Positions 11,715 to 21,782 of a DNA stretch of 64,000 bases are shown here, in pieces. This DNA is from Pyrrhosoma nymphula. Taxonomy: Eukaryota; Arthropoda; Insecta; Odonata; Coenagrionidae. The DNA is taken from contig OY754337.1 in the NCBI GenBank assembly GCA_963573305.1, forward strand, positions 51,659,164-51,723,163, in the 5' to 3' direction. The position numbers and the translations under genes are program-made. A model generated the notes under the pieces. The model was not told the origin of the DNA and did not search any database. It was given only the letters and a program-made list of their open reading frames with translations. Position 1 is the first letter of the stretch, and each line of letters begins with the position of its first letter.

Positions 11715-12010
11715 GACGGAGAAGGCACGCGCTTGTAATTTGTTCAGTACTTTTGGTCTCAATCTTGAATAATTAACCTTGTAGTTCGATGCATTCCATG
11801 AAGTGATTTTCCAATGGCCTCTTTCTATTCCTTGATTATAGACAAAAGAAGCATAAAAAATGTAGATTTTTGCTGATCTTTCTTCGGCAGAAAGTAGGAT
11901 GCCTAAGACCAGAGGGGTACAGAACCTATGCAACTCGGTTGACATTGATGCCAATATGGCGCAAGGAAAGTCACGCTTCACCTCCACTTCGTGGGATAGC
12001 AGAAAAGCTC
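11715..12010 (+). repeat. Dispersed repeat, copy 1
   Basis: Shares CAGTACTTTTGGTCTC, then about 150 bases further TGACATTGATGCCAATATGG, with the reverse complement of 20165-20460. The two copies align over nearly 300 bases with gaps. No coding potential is recognised in either. It may be a non-autonomous transposon or an old LTR fragment. Confidence 0.75.
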
Positions 12011-12084
12011 TCTGCCTTCTGAAACGTGAAAAATAAACCAAAAGGTTGCTTGTATGTTTCAATGACCTTTGGAGTATTAGAGTA

Positions 12085-12606
12085 GAGACTGGTGGGAACT
12101 ATGATATTTGCTCCTGCCAGGGCCATCAATGCCACATAGTTCAAAGGGTATGAGCCAGACTAAAGGCAGTTTACGTGATGGTATCATGAATAAAAAACCA
12201 GTGGAAATGGCAATGGGCATAACCCACCCAACCATCGATTCTCCTGAACATGCAAGTCAATGAACGAGTGTTGAAACTTCGCAACTACGAGACTCGACCC
12301 ATTAGGATATGTGTCAGGCCCGGCAACGGAAGAGGCAAGGCCTCCGTAGTCTTCATTTCACGAATTCCTCACGCGACAGCATCAACATCAGATACGATGA
12401 CTACAACAGAGAAGAAACCGAGAAGAGGGAAGCAACGGTTAAAAATAGGAACTTGGATGGATTGGACAATGACGAGAGCTGAGAAGCTAGAAAATTTTAA
12501 ATATGAGATAGTAAAAGGGAGTATAAAAGTGCTGGGGTTGTGTTGGGTAGGATGGAAAGACAGAGGTTATGAAATACGTAGAGTTCTGTTCAACCATAAT
12601 GCACCA
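12085..12606 (+). mobile_element. LINE 5' fragment: 5' UTR and start of the endonuclease
   Basis: An ATG at 12397 opens a frame reading MTTTEKKPRRGKQRLKIGTW, then ...MTRAEKLENF.YEIVKGSIKVLGLCWVGWKDRGY. KIGTWNVRTM...GKLEN...E......VLGL.EVRW is the start of the apurinic-type endonuclease of insect non-LTR retrotransposons. In this copy the Asn of GTWN is replaced (GTWMDWTM) and the Glu of EVRW is replaced (WVGW), so the catalytic positions are damaged. Homology stops near 12606, so the element is 3'-truncated. Part of the 5' UTR (12091-12200) is about two-thirds identical to 56018-56115. Confidence 0.7.
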
Positions 12607-15080
12607 TGAAAGGGCGTTAGAATCATTAAAGTTTTGAATTATGGATCAATGTCCCTGATTTAACCAATTAAGCTGTAACGCTGTAAACGGTAACGGTTTA
12701 AAGTAAATCTTTTTAAAAAAATTTTCACCATATATACAATTGACATTTTTCTTAAATATCGAGAGAATCGATTTCAAAATAAGATAAATCAATTAAATAA
12801 ACTCAAATATTGCAGTCAAAATGAATATTCTAATATATTCCATTTGTAATTGATGGGTCGTGAAAATATAGTTTTCTGAAGCACGGAGATGTGTCTTATA
12901 TATTTTCCAAATATATTATGGGTTGATATTTACATGGTTGATGTAATCATTAAAGAGCATATTATCGAAAAACAGAAAATCAAGCGATAAAAATGACGAT
13001 TAAGAAACCGGAGGAGTATAATGATGTGAATTCATCTGTAATCACATGGTTGCAGCATGGAAATGAAAATATTTACTAAAATTAATATAGTAAAATAAAT
13101 TAATCTCAAATTAACTGATTACATGAATCCTAGTTTAGGATATAACGAAACTTGGTGGCACTCACCAGTGGAGGATTAGAGGACAATGACCGTAAACCAA
13201 GCGTTGATGAGCGGGCAAAGTTATCGAAGGACTCCCACAGGGTCCTCTGGAAAAAGGCTCGGCCGCTTCAACCCACATCTCATGTTTGCTTTCCCCACCT
13301 TTGCGTCATGATCTTCACAAGCATGTACCACCAAGTTTCGCTGCACCTATACATTTCAAACAGAAAAAAGACATTTTAAAATCAAATTATTTCAGTCCTT
13401 AGTGGGTCAAGCCTGTGCTTCTCCACTCGCTTTTCACTATTTCAGGAAGTTCTATTCCCCCAGCAAGATTATCTTGCAAATATAATACTGAGGAGTGATG
13501 AGATATCCCAGCACTCCCTGCAGAGTGTGAAGCGGAATACGATGAATGCTGGCCTGGGGGCTGCAAACAGAACGCCATTGGGATCAGCGTTCGATTAAAA
13601 TAGGGAAAAAACTTCTTCGCAAGAAAAATATTCCTTCTGCTAGGTAACAGCATCTTTCAACGCGCCTTTGGAACCGACGCTGTTAGGTGCTATATCCTTC
13701 CGAATTTTGATTTTTTTAAGTGTTTAAACGTTTGTAAGATTTTGCATGTTTTTGATATACTCAGTTTTTGTCTCATTTGATAAAATTGACGTTACGTTTA
13801 AAGTAAATTAAACAGCTTAGTATTATTTTCTTTGCAATGTCAGGATTCATGTAACAGAATTATTTATTAAAATAAATTTTTGAGGAAAGGAATTGTCAGA
13901 AAAAGAGTGACAGCTTTTGGGTGTCGGTTGGCGGTTGACAGAATGGCGGGTCAAGTTGAGATGGTTAACGAGTCTGGAGGTGTTATTAGTTTCTTTTCTT
14001 GAAACTTCAGCACCTTGACCAAGCAGTGGGCATATTAAGTGGACATATTAAGTATCTCTTCAATGAAGAGATAACATGTCTCCCGCGTAGCTTTAAATTT
14101 AGACATAAGATCAAGCCTACGATCCACTGAGATTGTTTTGGGAAATCCGTGAACCACTTTTTAGCGGTGAAGTAGGGTATGCGAAAATGTATACAGATTC
14201 AGATTTGCGCTGCAAATTAGCAGTTCCCTCCGTCATTAGCGAAAGGTAAATCTTAGGTGGAGAAAGATTTTACGGAGGTTGTCGAGGCGACGATGTAAAA
14301 GGTGCAGGTGGCGAGCTCACGCCCTTGCAAGGTGTAACTCATATAATTTTGAATAATTAAAAGAGTAACATTAATTAAACTTCATGGGGTAATAACGAGT
14401 GCAAAACGTAAAGAGGTCTCCTTCCCCATCCTTACCGGTCTGTGATTGGATCATTTTTGGAAAGGTTTTTCTCGTTAACTAGTTACGGTCATCATCGCAT
14501 CAGCTGCGTTTTTCGGCGATTAAAAGCTTGCTCGTTTCTGACAATTTTTTTATGCAATCTTGTCCGGATGCTTCTTGCCTCAGACGCTTCTTGTCCTAGT
14601 GCCGCAGAACACAAACTGCGCAGGTCATAAACTGCTTACGCTTACTGCTTACGCTTCCCGCTTATCGCTTTATTTGTTTGTCATTGTTTGTAAGAATAGG
14701 GTGGTTTCCTATTTTTTTTGTTGCCTAGATCTGAAGTTTATAACCCCTGGAGTAGGTATTTGAAGCCGTTTGATTTAAAAATGGCGTTAAGTATTTTTCC
14801 TTATTAATTAAAAAGTAAAAAAATTCAACGGCGCGAAAACGCGAGGGCAAACTATTGCATGCTGGTTAATCCTACGGGTGACGTCAGAGGTACGTGCGCA
14901 ACTACTCTGCCGCTAGGTGGTTCGCCGTAAGCTGCTTATCTGCAGACGACGTCCGCCGAGAAAGCTTTAATAATAATAATAAATTAATTGACGGGAAAAA
15001 AACCATTTACAAAAGTAAACTTGGTGTAAAATGGAAATGAGCTTTATTTATTAATTTAGCTTTTGCTTTAGTCGCATAGA
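12607..15080. other. Unassigned DNA before the copia insertion
   Basis: No recognisable gene. 14820-14970 is GC-richer, with CpG words and short GCTTACG repeats nearby (14633-14670). It could be a regulatory or exonic patch but no coding match is seen. Confidence 0.4.
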
Positions 15081-15085
15081 GAAAC
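15081..15085. repeat. Left target-site duplication GAAAC of copia
   Basis: GAAAC directly precedes the 5' LTR and is repeated at 19623-19627 directly after the 3' LTR. Five bases is the usual copia duplication length. Confidence 0.95.
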
Positions 15086-15250
15086 TGTTGAGAGTTTGTA
15101 AACAAAAACAGTTATTAGTTGCTCTTTTGTTCCCCATGTACATGTTTATGTACTTTGTTGTTGACTTTGTGTTAGTTACCATGTGTGACAATAAAAATGT
15201 GTTCAATGTCTTAATACAAGATTAGCAATCTTATTTCATAACTTACAACA
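15086..15250 (+). repeat. Copia 5' LTR
   Basis: 165 bp with 5-bp inverted termini TGTTG/CAACA. AATAAA at 15190-15195 is the likely polyadenylation signal in the downstream copy. No clear TATA box is seen, so transcription probably starts from an initiator-type promoter. Confidence 0.96.
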
Positions 15251-15264
15251 GGTCATGGGCCCAG
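15251..15264 (+). promoter_or_regulatory. Primer binding site for a tRNA-iMet half molecule
   Basis: GGTCATGGGCCCAG begins immediately after the LTR. It complements the anticodon stem-loop region of initiator tRNA-Met (CTGGGCCCATAACC) with one mismatch. Drosophila copia is known to prime from an internally cleaved initiator tRNA at this site rather than from the tRNA 3' end. Confidence 0.88.
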
Positions 15265-15372
15265 AATGCGTGTAGTTAATTAAGATTGTGAACTTTGTTT
15301 TACTGCAAATAAGTGCGTAAGGTGTAAAGTGTGATTGCATTAGCCGAGCACATTTCACAATAACATTTTAAA

Positions 15373-16965
15373 ATGCAAAGTCAAGCATCCGCTTCGTCGT
15401 TCCAGATCAAAAAGCTTAAAGGTCCAGAAGATTATAAAACTTGGTGCTTCGCTACTCGAATGTATTTAATACACGAGAGGTTATGGGACTCCGTCACAAA
15501 TAGTGTTGATGAAAAGGTCTTTGATAGTGAAAAGAGTGAAATTGCCCTTTCGAAGATATGTCTCCTCATTGACCCATCCCTCTACGTTCATGTCTCAGAA
15601 GTGAATACTGCGAAAGAGGCCTGGAATAATTTAAAAGAACTTTTTGAGTCTAAGGGATCTGTTGGGAGGCTGAGTCATCTCAATAAATTAATGGACATGA
15701 AACTTTCCAGCTATGGTAGCATGTCGGAATATGTTACCGACATAGTCAGCACGTCTCAGAAATTAAAAGACATGGGTTTGGAATTGCCAGATGAACTAGT
15801 TGGAGCTATGATGCTGACAAAATTGACTCCAACGTATGAGCCAATGATCATGGCCTTAGATCATTCCGGCAAAGAACTCACTGTTGATTTCGTGAAGTCC
15901 AGAATACTCGCGGAGGAGAGCAGACGAGCCATTCAGACTACCAGCGATGCAGCCTTGGCCGTACATAAGGGACAGCAGGGGCCAGTTTTTCCTCGACACC
16001 AGAAACCAGACTACAAGTGTGGCTTTTGCCACAAAGTTGGGCACAAAAAGGCTGACTGCTTCGCCAAGAAGAGAGCCGATGAGAAGAAGCAGCAAAACCA
16101 AGAGTGGGGACCCAGGAAGAAGCCAGGCGATTCTACTTTCAAGAGAAAACCTGCGATAGATGGACTTTTTTCTGCAGCTTTCAGTGCTGGAGTTCCAAGG
16201 TCAGGTTGGGTAATGGACTCTGGTTGTACTAACCATATGGCAAAAAATGGTAATATGTTTGTTGATTATGTTGAAAATGTTACAGATATACCAGTGGCAG
16301 TTGCAAATAATACTTTGTCGCATGTGAAAGGTCTAGGAACTTGTAAACTAAATGTTGCCGATGGTGTTAAAACTTTAAGTAATGTGATGTACATACCAGA
16401 TTTGACAGCAAATTTATTGTGCATTTCAAAGTTAGCTGAAAAGGGGCTCATTTCAATCTTCTCTAAAAATGGTTGCACTATATATCATGAAAATGATTTC
16501 CATGTGGAAGGTGAGGTCAGAATTACAGGTTCTTTAATCAATGGTCTGTACAAACTTGACGAAGTACATGAGAGGGCGACTGTTAGTGAAGTCAAAACAA
16601 ATTTGAGCAGTGCAGCTTCTATTGCATGCTTGGAGCCACAATCTAAATTTATAAATGGTGACATTCCTGGTAATTTTGAAGGTTGCAACATTACTTTGTA
16701 CCAGCCTGTGAATGAATTTTCTGTTAATTCTCCTGGACTGTGGCATAGACGTCTAGGCCATATTGGCTGTAAGGGTCTCAACAGTATTAAGACAATGGTA
16801 ACTGGTATTCAATTTAATGGCACATTTAGCCAGCCTTGTGAGGCTTGCATAAAAGGCAAACAGTGTAAGCAAATTAGTCGTAGACGAGGGAAGCGTGCAA
16901 CAGAAGTGCTTCAGCTAGTAGGTACATGCGGATGTATGTGGGCCAATGGAGGAGTTGTCTCTTAG
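15373..16965 (+). CDS. Copia gag, protease and integrase N-terminus, 530 codons, then shifted
   Basis: ATG at 15373 is the first in the long frame, 122 bases after the primer site. The gag part (residues about 1-215) has the N-terminal KLKGPEDYKTW block and the UBN2-type capsid region. A zinc knuckle CX2CX4HX4C lies at residues 216-229. The aspartic protease signature DSGCTNH starts at residue 282. The integrase HHCC finger is visible as WHRRLGH from residue 457 and CEAC at 489-492. Only the first 516 or so codons are copia-like: after the 4-nt insertion at 16921-16924 the last codons are out of frame and end at TAG. In related elements gag and pol form one long frame, so the stop is a lesion. 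Confidence 0.95.
   Translation: MQSQASASSFQIKKLKGPEDYKTWCFATRMYLIHERLWDSVTNSVDEKVFDSEKSEIALSKICLLIDPSLYVHVSEVNTAKEAWNNLKELFESKGSVGRLSHLNKLMDMKLSSYGSMSEYVTDIVSTSQKLKDMGLELPDELVGAMMLTKLTPTYEPMIMALDHSGKELTVDFVKSRILAEESRRAIQTTSDAALAVHKGQQGPVFPRHQKPDYKCGFCHKVGHKKADCFAKKRADEKKQQNQEWGPRKKPGDSTFKRKPAIDGLFSAAFSAGVPRSGWVMDSGCTNHMAKNGNMFVDYVENVTDIPVAVANNTLSHVKGLGTCKLNVADGVKTLSNVMYIPDLTANLLCISKLAEKGLISIFSKNGCTIYHENDFHVEGEVRITGSLINGLYKLDEVHERATVSEVKTNLSSAASIACLEPQSKFINGDIPGNFEGCNITLYQPVNEFSVNSPGLWHRRLGHIGCKGLNSIKTMVTGIQFNGTFSQPCEACIKGKQCKQISRRRGKRATEVLQLVGTCGCMWANGGVVS
16917..16924 (+). other. 4-nt insertion breaking the copia gag-pol frame
   Basis: The gag frame and the pol frame differ by +1. GTA at 16918-16920 is followed by GGTA at 16921-16924, an apparent 4-nt tandem duplication. 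Removing four bases would bring the two frames together. Conserved pol residues resume in the +1 frame from 16925, including the Asp codon at 16931-16933 that is the expected first catalytic Asp of integrase. No slippery heptamer or retroviral-type pseudoknot is evident, so an accidental duplication is more likely than programmed shifting. Confidence 0.88.
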
Positions 16966-19450
16966 TGGCTGTAAATATCTATTGATTTTTGTAGACGACT
17001 ACTCAAGAAAGATTTTTCCATATTTCCTTAAAAGTAAGGATGAAGTAAGAGATAAATTTGTAGAATTTGTAGCGTTCGTAGAAAATCAAAGCGGAAAAAC
17101 CATCAAAACGTTGAGGTCTGATAATGGTGGTGAATTTGTTAATGCTGGTATGTCCGAGTTCCTTGTAAAACGTGGCATTAGGCATCAAACCACTATACCC
17201 AGAACTCCAGATCAAAACGGTGTAGCTGAACGAACAAATAGATCAATATTGGAAAAGGCTAGAACTATGCTAGTGGACGCAAATCTTCCGAAGAAATTTT
17301 GGGCTGAGACATGTAATACAGCTGTTTACTTAAAAAATCGTTCACCTCATGCTAGTGTTAGGGATGTTACCCCAGAGGAAGCATGGTCAGGCCAGAGACC
17401 TGATCTTAGTCACTTGCGTGTATTTGGATGCAAAGCATTAGTTCACGTGAAGGACGAGTGTAGGAAAAAGCTTGATCCCAAAAGTCAGGAGCATATTATG
17501 CTAGGATATTGTGAAAATTCCAAAGGCTATCGAGTGTTTAATGTTGCATCTGGCAAAGTTATTAAAGCTCGTGATGTGTTTTTTCTTGAGGATGTAAACA
17601 ATAAGTTTAATTCAAGGGAATCATACCATGATGTGCCTGATGATGTTTTTTGTTTGGATGAACTTGTTACTCCTGTTTTCCCAATTGCAGATGATAATAT
17701 ACATGGCAATGGCAGTGAAAATAATGAACGTGCTGCAATTCATGCAGAACCAAATGATGATCCATCTCTTGATAAAAGTTTAGATACTGATCCTTTGGTT
17801 CATCCTGAAGGGGAGAATGAGGTAAAACAGATTAGATATCCCACAAGGAAACGATATCAAAAGGTATATCCTGATTTTCAGATGTATCATACAGAACTGT
17901 GTGAATCCAACGACCCCATTTCGATTGAAGATGCACTTTCTAGATCAGATGGTAGTAAGTGGAGAGATGCAATGGATGAAGAGTTCAAATCTCTTAGAGA
18001 TAATAAAGTTTGGGTTTTAGTTGATAAACCAGTGAAACAGTCTGTAGTAAAAAGTAAATGGGTGTTCAAACTCAAGCATGGGTCAAATGGTGATCCAACA
18101 CGATATAAAGCTAGGCTAGTAGCGAAAGGTTTTTCTAAGCAACCAGGGGTGGATTTTAATGAAACCTATGCTCCCGTAGTAAGGCGAGAAAACATACGAA
18201 TGTTAATGTCATTAGCTTCTCTAAATGATTGGGACATTTTGCATTTAGATGTGAAAACAGCTTTTTTAAATGGAAAGTTGGAGGAAACTATTTACATGTG
18301 TCAACCTAATGGTTACATTCAGGAAGGTCATGAAAACAAAGTTTGCCTTTTGAAAAAGGCCATTTATGGTCTTCGCCAAGCATCTAGAGCCTGGAATAAG
18401 ACCATTCATAATTTCTTGGCTAATCTTGAACTTAAACAATGTATAACTGAACCATGTATTTATTTTAAGATAAATGTTGATTGTATTTTAATTATAGCTC
18501 TATATGTAGATGATTTTCTCATATTCAGTAATAATGCAAATGAGACTGTTAAAATCAAAAATTCATTGATGTCAGAGTATAAAATGCAAGATCTGGGTGA
18601 AGTCAAGTGTTGTATAGGTATGCGGATTAGGCGTGATAGACAAAAGGGTGTTTTAATGCTTGACCAAACCAAATACATTGAGAATTTGCTTAAACAGTAT
18701 GGCATGGTTGACGCTAATCCAGTTTCTACTCCTATTGAGCCAAATCTTAAGTTAAAACCACTATTAGAAGGGGAATGCAGCCCAAATGTCCCATATCAGC
18801 AATTAATTGGTGCTTTATTGTACTTGTCTGTTGGTACTCGCCCAGATATAGCGCACACTGTCAATAGGTTGAGCCAGTTCAATACTTGTTTTTCAGCTGA
18901 GCATTGGTGTATTTTGAAAAGACTACTAAGGTACCTGAAGGGTACGAAAGATTTGTGCTTAATGTATGGCAAAACCAAGCAAGGTCTGACTGGTTATGTT
19001 GATGCTGATTGGGGTGCGTGTGAAATGGATAGACATTCTTACACTGGATATGTGTTTACATTAGGAGGTACTGCTGTGTCATGGTCTAGTGTGAAACAAC
19101 GATGTGTAGCTTTATCAAGTACAGAGTCAGAATACATAGGACTAACAGAAGCGTCTAAAGAAGCTTTGTACTTAAATTCAATTCTATCTGAGGTATTTGA
19201 CTGTAATCAGTGTCCAACACTTTTTAATGACAATCAAAGTGCCAAAAGTTTAGCCCTTCATGACGTGTATCATGGCAGGACGAAACACATTGATATTCGT
19301 TATCATTTCATCCGTGAAATTATTGATTCCAAAAGAATTAATTTGCGGTATTTGTCAACTGGTGATATGGTTGCTGATGTTCTAACTAAAGGTGTACCCA
19401 AAGCCAAACATGAAAAATGTGTTCACCTGTTGGGACTGTTTAATGTTTAA
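16946..19450 (+). CDS. Copia pol: integrase core, reverse transcriptase, RNase H
   Basis: 834 codons from an internal ATG; the true reading begins upstream in this frame at about 16925. Integrase has the second and third catalytic residues Asp59 (RSDNGGEF) and Glu95 (NGVAERTNR) spaced as DX35E, and the KGYRVFN block. RT (about residues 330-600) has KARLVAKG, Asp435 in HLDVKTAFLNG and the catalytic YVDD at 520-523. RNase H has Asp686 or 688 (DADW), Glu727 (STESEY) and Asp762 (NDNQSA), and the terminal TKHIDIRYH and DVLTKG blocks. The stop at 19448-19450 directly precedes the polypurine tract. No internal stop or frameshift is seen. Confidence 0.96.
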   Translation: MEELSLSGCKYLLIFVDDYSRKIFPYFLKSKDEVRDKFVEFVAFVENQSGKTIKTLRSDNGGEFVNAGMSEFLVKRGIRHQTTIPRTPDQNGVAERTNRSILEKARTMLVDANLPKKFWAETCNTAVYLKNRSPHASVRDVTPEEAWSGQRPDLSHLRVFGCKALVHVKDECRKKLDPKSQEHIMLGYCENSKGYRVFNVASGKVIKARDVFFLEDVNNKFNSRESYHDVPDDVFCLDELVTPVFPIADDNIHGNGSENNERAAIHAEPNDDPSLDKSLDTDPLVHPEGENEVKQIRYPTRKRYQKVYPDFQMYHTELCESNDPISIEDALSRSDGSKWRDAMDEEFKSLRDNKVWVLVDKPVKQSVVKSKWVFKLKHGSNGDPTRYKARLVAKGFSKQPGVDFNETYAPVVRRENIRMLMSLASLNDWDILHLDVKTAFLNGKLEETIYMCQPNGYIQEGHENKVCLLKKAIYGLRQASRAWNKTIHNFLANLELKQCITEPCIYFKINVDCILIIALYVDDFLIFSNNANETVKIKNSLMSEYKMQDLGEVKCCIGMRIRRDRQKGVLMLDQTKYIENLLKQYGMVDANPVSTPIEPNLKLKPLLEGECSPNVPYQQLIGALLYLSVGTRPDIAHTVNRLSQFNTCFSAEHWCILKRLLRYLKGTKDLCLMYGKTKQGLTGYVDADWGACEMDRHSYTGYVFTLGGTAVSWSSVKQRCVALSSTESEYIGLTEASKEALYLNSILSEVFDCNQCPTLFNDNQSAKSLALHDVYHGRTKHIDIRYHFIREIIDSKRINLRYLSTGDMVADVLTKGVPKAKHEKCVHLLGLFNV

Positions 19451-19457
19451 GGGGGAG
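19449..19457 (+). promoter_or_regulatory. Copia polypurine tract
   Basis: AAGGGGGAG ends one base before the 3' LTR. It is the expected primer for plus-strand DNA synthesis and overlaps the stop codon of pol. Confidence 0.93.
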
Positions 19458-19622
19458 TGTTGAGAGTTTGTAAACAAAAACAGTTATTAGTTGCTCTTTT
19501 GTTCCCCATTTACATGTTTATGTACTTTGTTGTTGACTTTGTGTTAGTTACCATGTGTGACAATAAAACTGTGTTCAATGTCTTAATACAAGATTAGCAA
19601 TCTTATTTCATAACTTACAACA
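19458..19622 (+). repeat. Copia 3' LTR
   Basis: 165 bp, two substitutions from the 5' LTR. AATAAA at 19562-19567 is the probable polyadenylation signal. GAAAC follows at 19623-19627. Confidence 0.96.
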
Positions 19623-19627
19623 GAAAC

Positions 19628-20164
19628 CTCATCAAAATAATTAAATACATTTATGGTTACGGTATGGGGAATGAAAATCGTATAATAATATATTCTAAAA
19701 TTAATGGTACTAGCTCCTATTTTTAAGCTCTGTACTAGCAGGGAGCGTAGGAGCTTAGAAAACGTCTTTTAATGGCATGCTCAATGGAGGAGACTTTCCG
19801 AACTTTGAGCATTTTAATCGAGGTATATTAATACATGTTCACCAGATTTTAGGGACTCTGAAATACAATAGTAAGTACAGTCGATGCTAATTCCATATAC
19901 CTCACGATGTTGACTATCTACCTGTTACGTCATCATAAAGGCTGCCGCTGTCCTGCCATTTCCGAGCCTTTTCAAATGAGCTTAAAATTAACATTAAATT
20001 TTCTTGGAAACTAAGACTTTTTAATCCAAATAATTTGCGTGTAATGAATACGTTTATGGTGGGGCACCATTCGCAATTAATGAATTCTGTTTTCTTTGAT
20101 GAAGGAAACTACCCTATTATCACCTGTTGCACTTGTATATCATGTGGAGAGATACCAGACCACA
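19628..20164. other. Unassigned DNA
   Basis: Nothing recognised. Confidence 0.4.
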
Positions 20165-20460
20165 GAGAGCCAATCTCCTATCCCCACATTTGAGGCAAAG
20201 CGCACCCATTTCGTAGCGCCATATTGGCATCAATGTCAAGTTGGTTGCATAGATTTCGGACCCCACTAGTCTTAGCCGTCCTATTTTCTACCAGAGAAAT
20301 AGCTGCGAAAACCCGCATCTGTTCATGATTCTTGTATGGTCCATAAACTAGAAATGGATAAAGGGTATGGGAAAGCCACTTCGCAGAATGTGCCATACTT
20401 GACGGTTCAAGATCGAGACCAAAAGTACTGTAAACATTACAAGACTACTGCAGCTACACC
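20165..20460 (-). repeat. Dispersed repeat, copy 2 (inverted relative to 11.7 kb)
   Basis: The reverse complement of this stretch aligns with 11715-12010. Shared words include CAGTACTTTTGGTCTC and TGACATTGATGCCAATATGG. The two copies face each other across the copia element. Confidence 0.75.
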
Positions 20461-21523
20461 GCAACAAATAATTTATAGTAATTCAGAATAAACACAATTA
20501 ATATAATACTTTAAGCATGTTTAATAAATAGATAGCATGGATGTGTGTGTGTACGTGGCAGAGAATTGACAGGACAGGATTGATCTTGTTATACGTATGC
20601 TTGTGCTACCTTTACTGCTTCACGTTAACTGGGCTTCGTTTTGGCAGATTCACTTTGTAGGATATAATATATGATTCTTGTCATGTACCATAAGCAATCC
20701 TGTTTTGGAAGCATATCCATTTCTAAGCCTATTCATTTTCATTTCTCTCCAAATTTAACTGCCCTGTGCGCTGTCTGTTCATTCGCATCATCGAATCCTC
20801 AATGATTCGCATCAGAACATGGACATTTTTCCAACAGGTATCAAAAACACTCCGCAAATTCATCCCGGGACTTCGAGCCTTTTTACTCCGAACAGGTGAT
20901 GGTAATCGGAAAATTAAAAACAGGAAATCATTGATTGATTCTTTGAATTTTAGTCCTCTCATAAAATTTACTATGAATGCGAAACGTTTGCCCATTTGTT
21001 CCATTTCGTTTCTAACCATGTAAAACCAGATTTTTCAAACCGATTTCCGAGTCATGTGAGTCCAAGTAGTTTGTTGCTATGGCTCTTAAGAGCATTTTTT
21101 TCCCTCTTCGGGAACTCTGTGGCGGTTAAGCAATGAATATTGAATGTAGGGAGAAAGTTTCTTAGCAATATGAGCGAAGGGAAAGCAAAAAAGCCTAAAG
21201 AATCTTACTAGACCAAATGGGAATTCGAATTTTTTATATCCTAATTACTTTTTACTTTCGTATTTATTTTTTTCATCTTACATTTTTTACCCAAGTAATT
21301 GTATTCCATTTTTAAAAACAGTGATAAAAGTAAGACGGCATCATGGTTTAACAACTGGAAGCATCTGGAAGTATTTTGCTTCCTTGGAAGTCTAATGCTC
21401 TGCTTACGCGAAAAAATTCTATTAACAGTATAAGCTTGGAAATAAGAATAAACTTCATCAAAAAACATGTACCTGAAATCCTAGTACATTGCAATGTAGT
21501 TTGGACGATGCAGAATCAGAAAA
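20461..21523. other. Unassigned DNA
   Basis: No recognised gene. The open frames at 20729-21023 on both strands overlap each other and match nothing I know. Confidence 0.4.
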
Positions 21524-21527
21524 AAAT

Positions 21528-21778
21528 GAGGGCCTGAGAGTCAAAGTAATACAAGTGACATCAACACGAAAAACGATATAAGTGCGCATTTTCTAAGTTG
21601 GTACCGTCGGGTACCGTCAAGTAGCTACAGGAAAAGGAATGCAAGTGGTCGAAAGTATGGTGCTGCGATCAAGTGGCAAAACTCTTAAGATACTTTGCTT
21701 TTGTCTTACCGGGGTGAAGTGATACAGGTGACACTGGACGAAGTTTGTTACTTGTATTACTTTGACTCTCAGGCCCTC
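21528..21778. mobile_element. MITE, 251 bp, 29-bp perfect terminal inverted repeats
   Basis: The left end 21528-21556 starts GAGGGCCTGAGAGTCAAAG and is perfectly repeated in inverse at 21750-21778; the match extends to 33 bases with one mismatch. AAAT lies outside each end (21524-21527 and 21779-21782), a possible 4-bp target duplication. There is no coding capacity. The superfamily is not identified. Confidence 0.85.
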
Positions 21779-21782
21779 AAAT

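Larger units (their letters stand above)
15086..19622 (+). mobile_element. Copia (Ty1/copia) LTR retrotransposon, nearly intact, 4537 bp
   Basis: The order is LTR, primer site, gag, protease, integrase, RT, RNase H, polypurine tract, LTR. Integrase before RT is diagnostic of Ty1/copia. Both LTRs are 165 bp, start TGTTG and end CAACA, and differ at two positions (15138 G versus 19510 T; 15197 A versus 19569 C), about 1.2 percent, so insertion was recent. All catalytic motifs of protease, RT and RNase H are present. The only clear disabling change is a 4-nt insertion at 16921-16924. Pairing with a working copy elsewhere could still mobilise its RNA. Confidence 0.97.

Noticed and set aside
16900..16965. 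Programmed ribosomal frameshift in copia
   Set aside because: No slippery heptamer or downstream structure is visible, and a simple 4-nt tandem duplication explains the shift.
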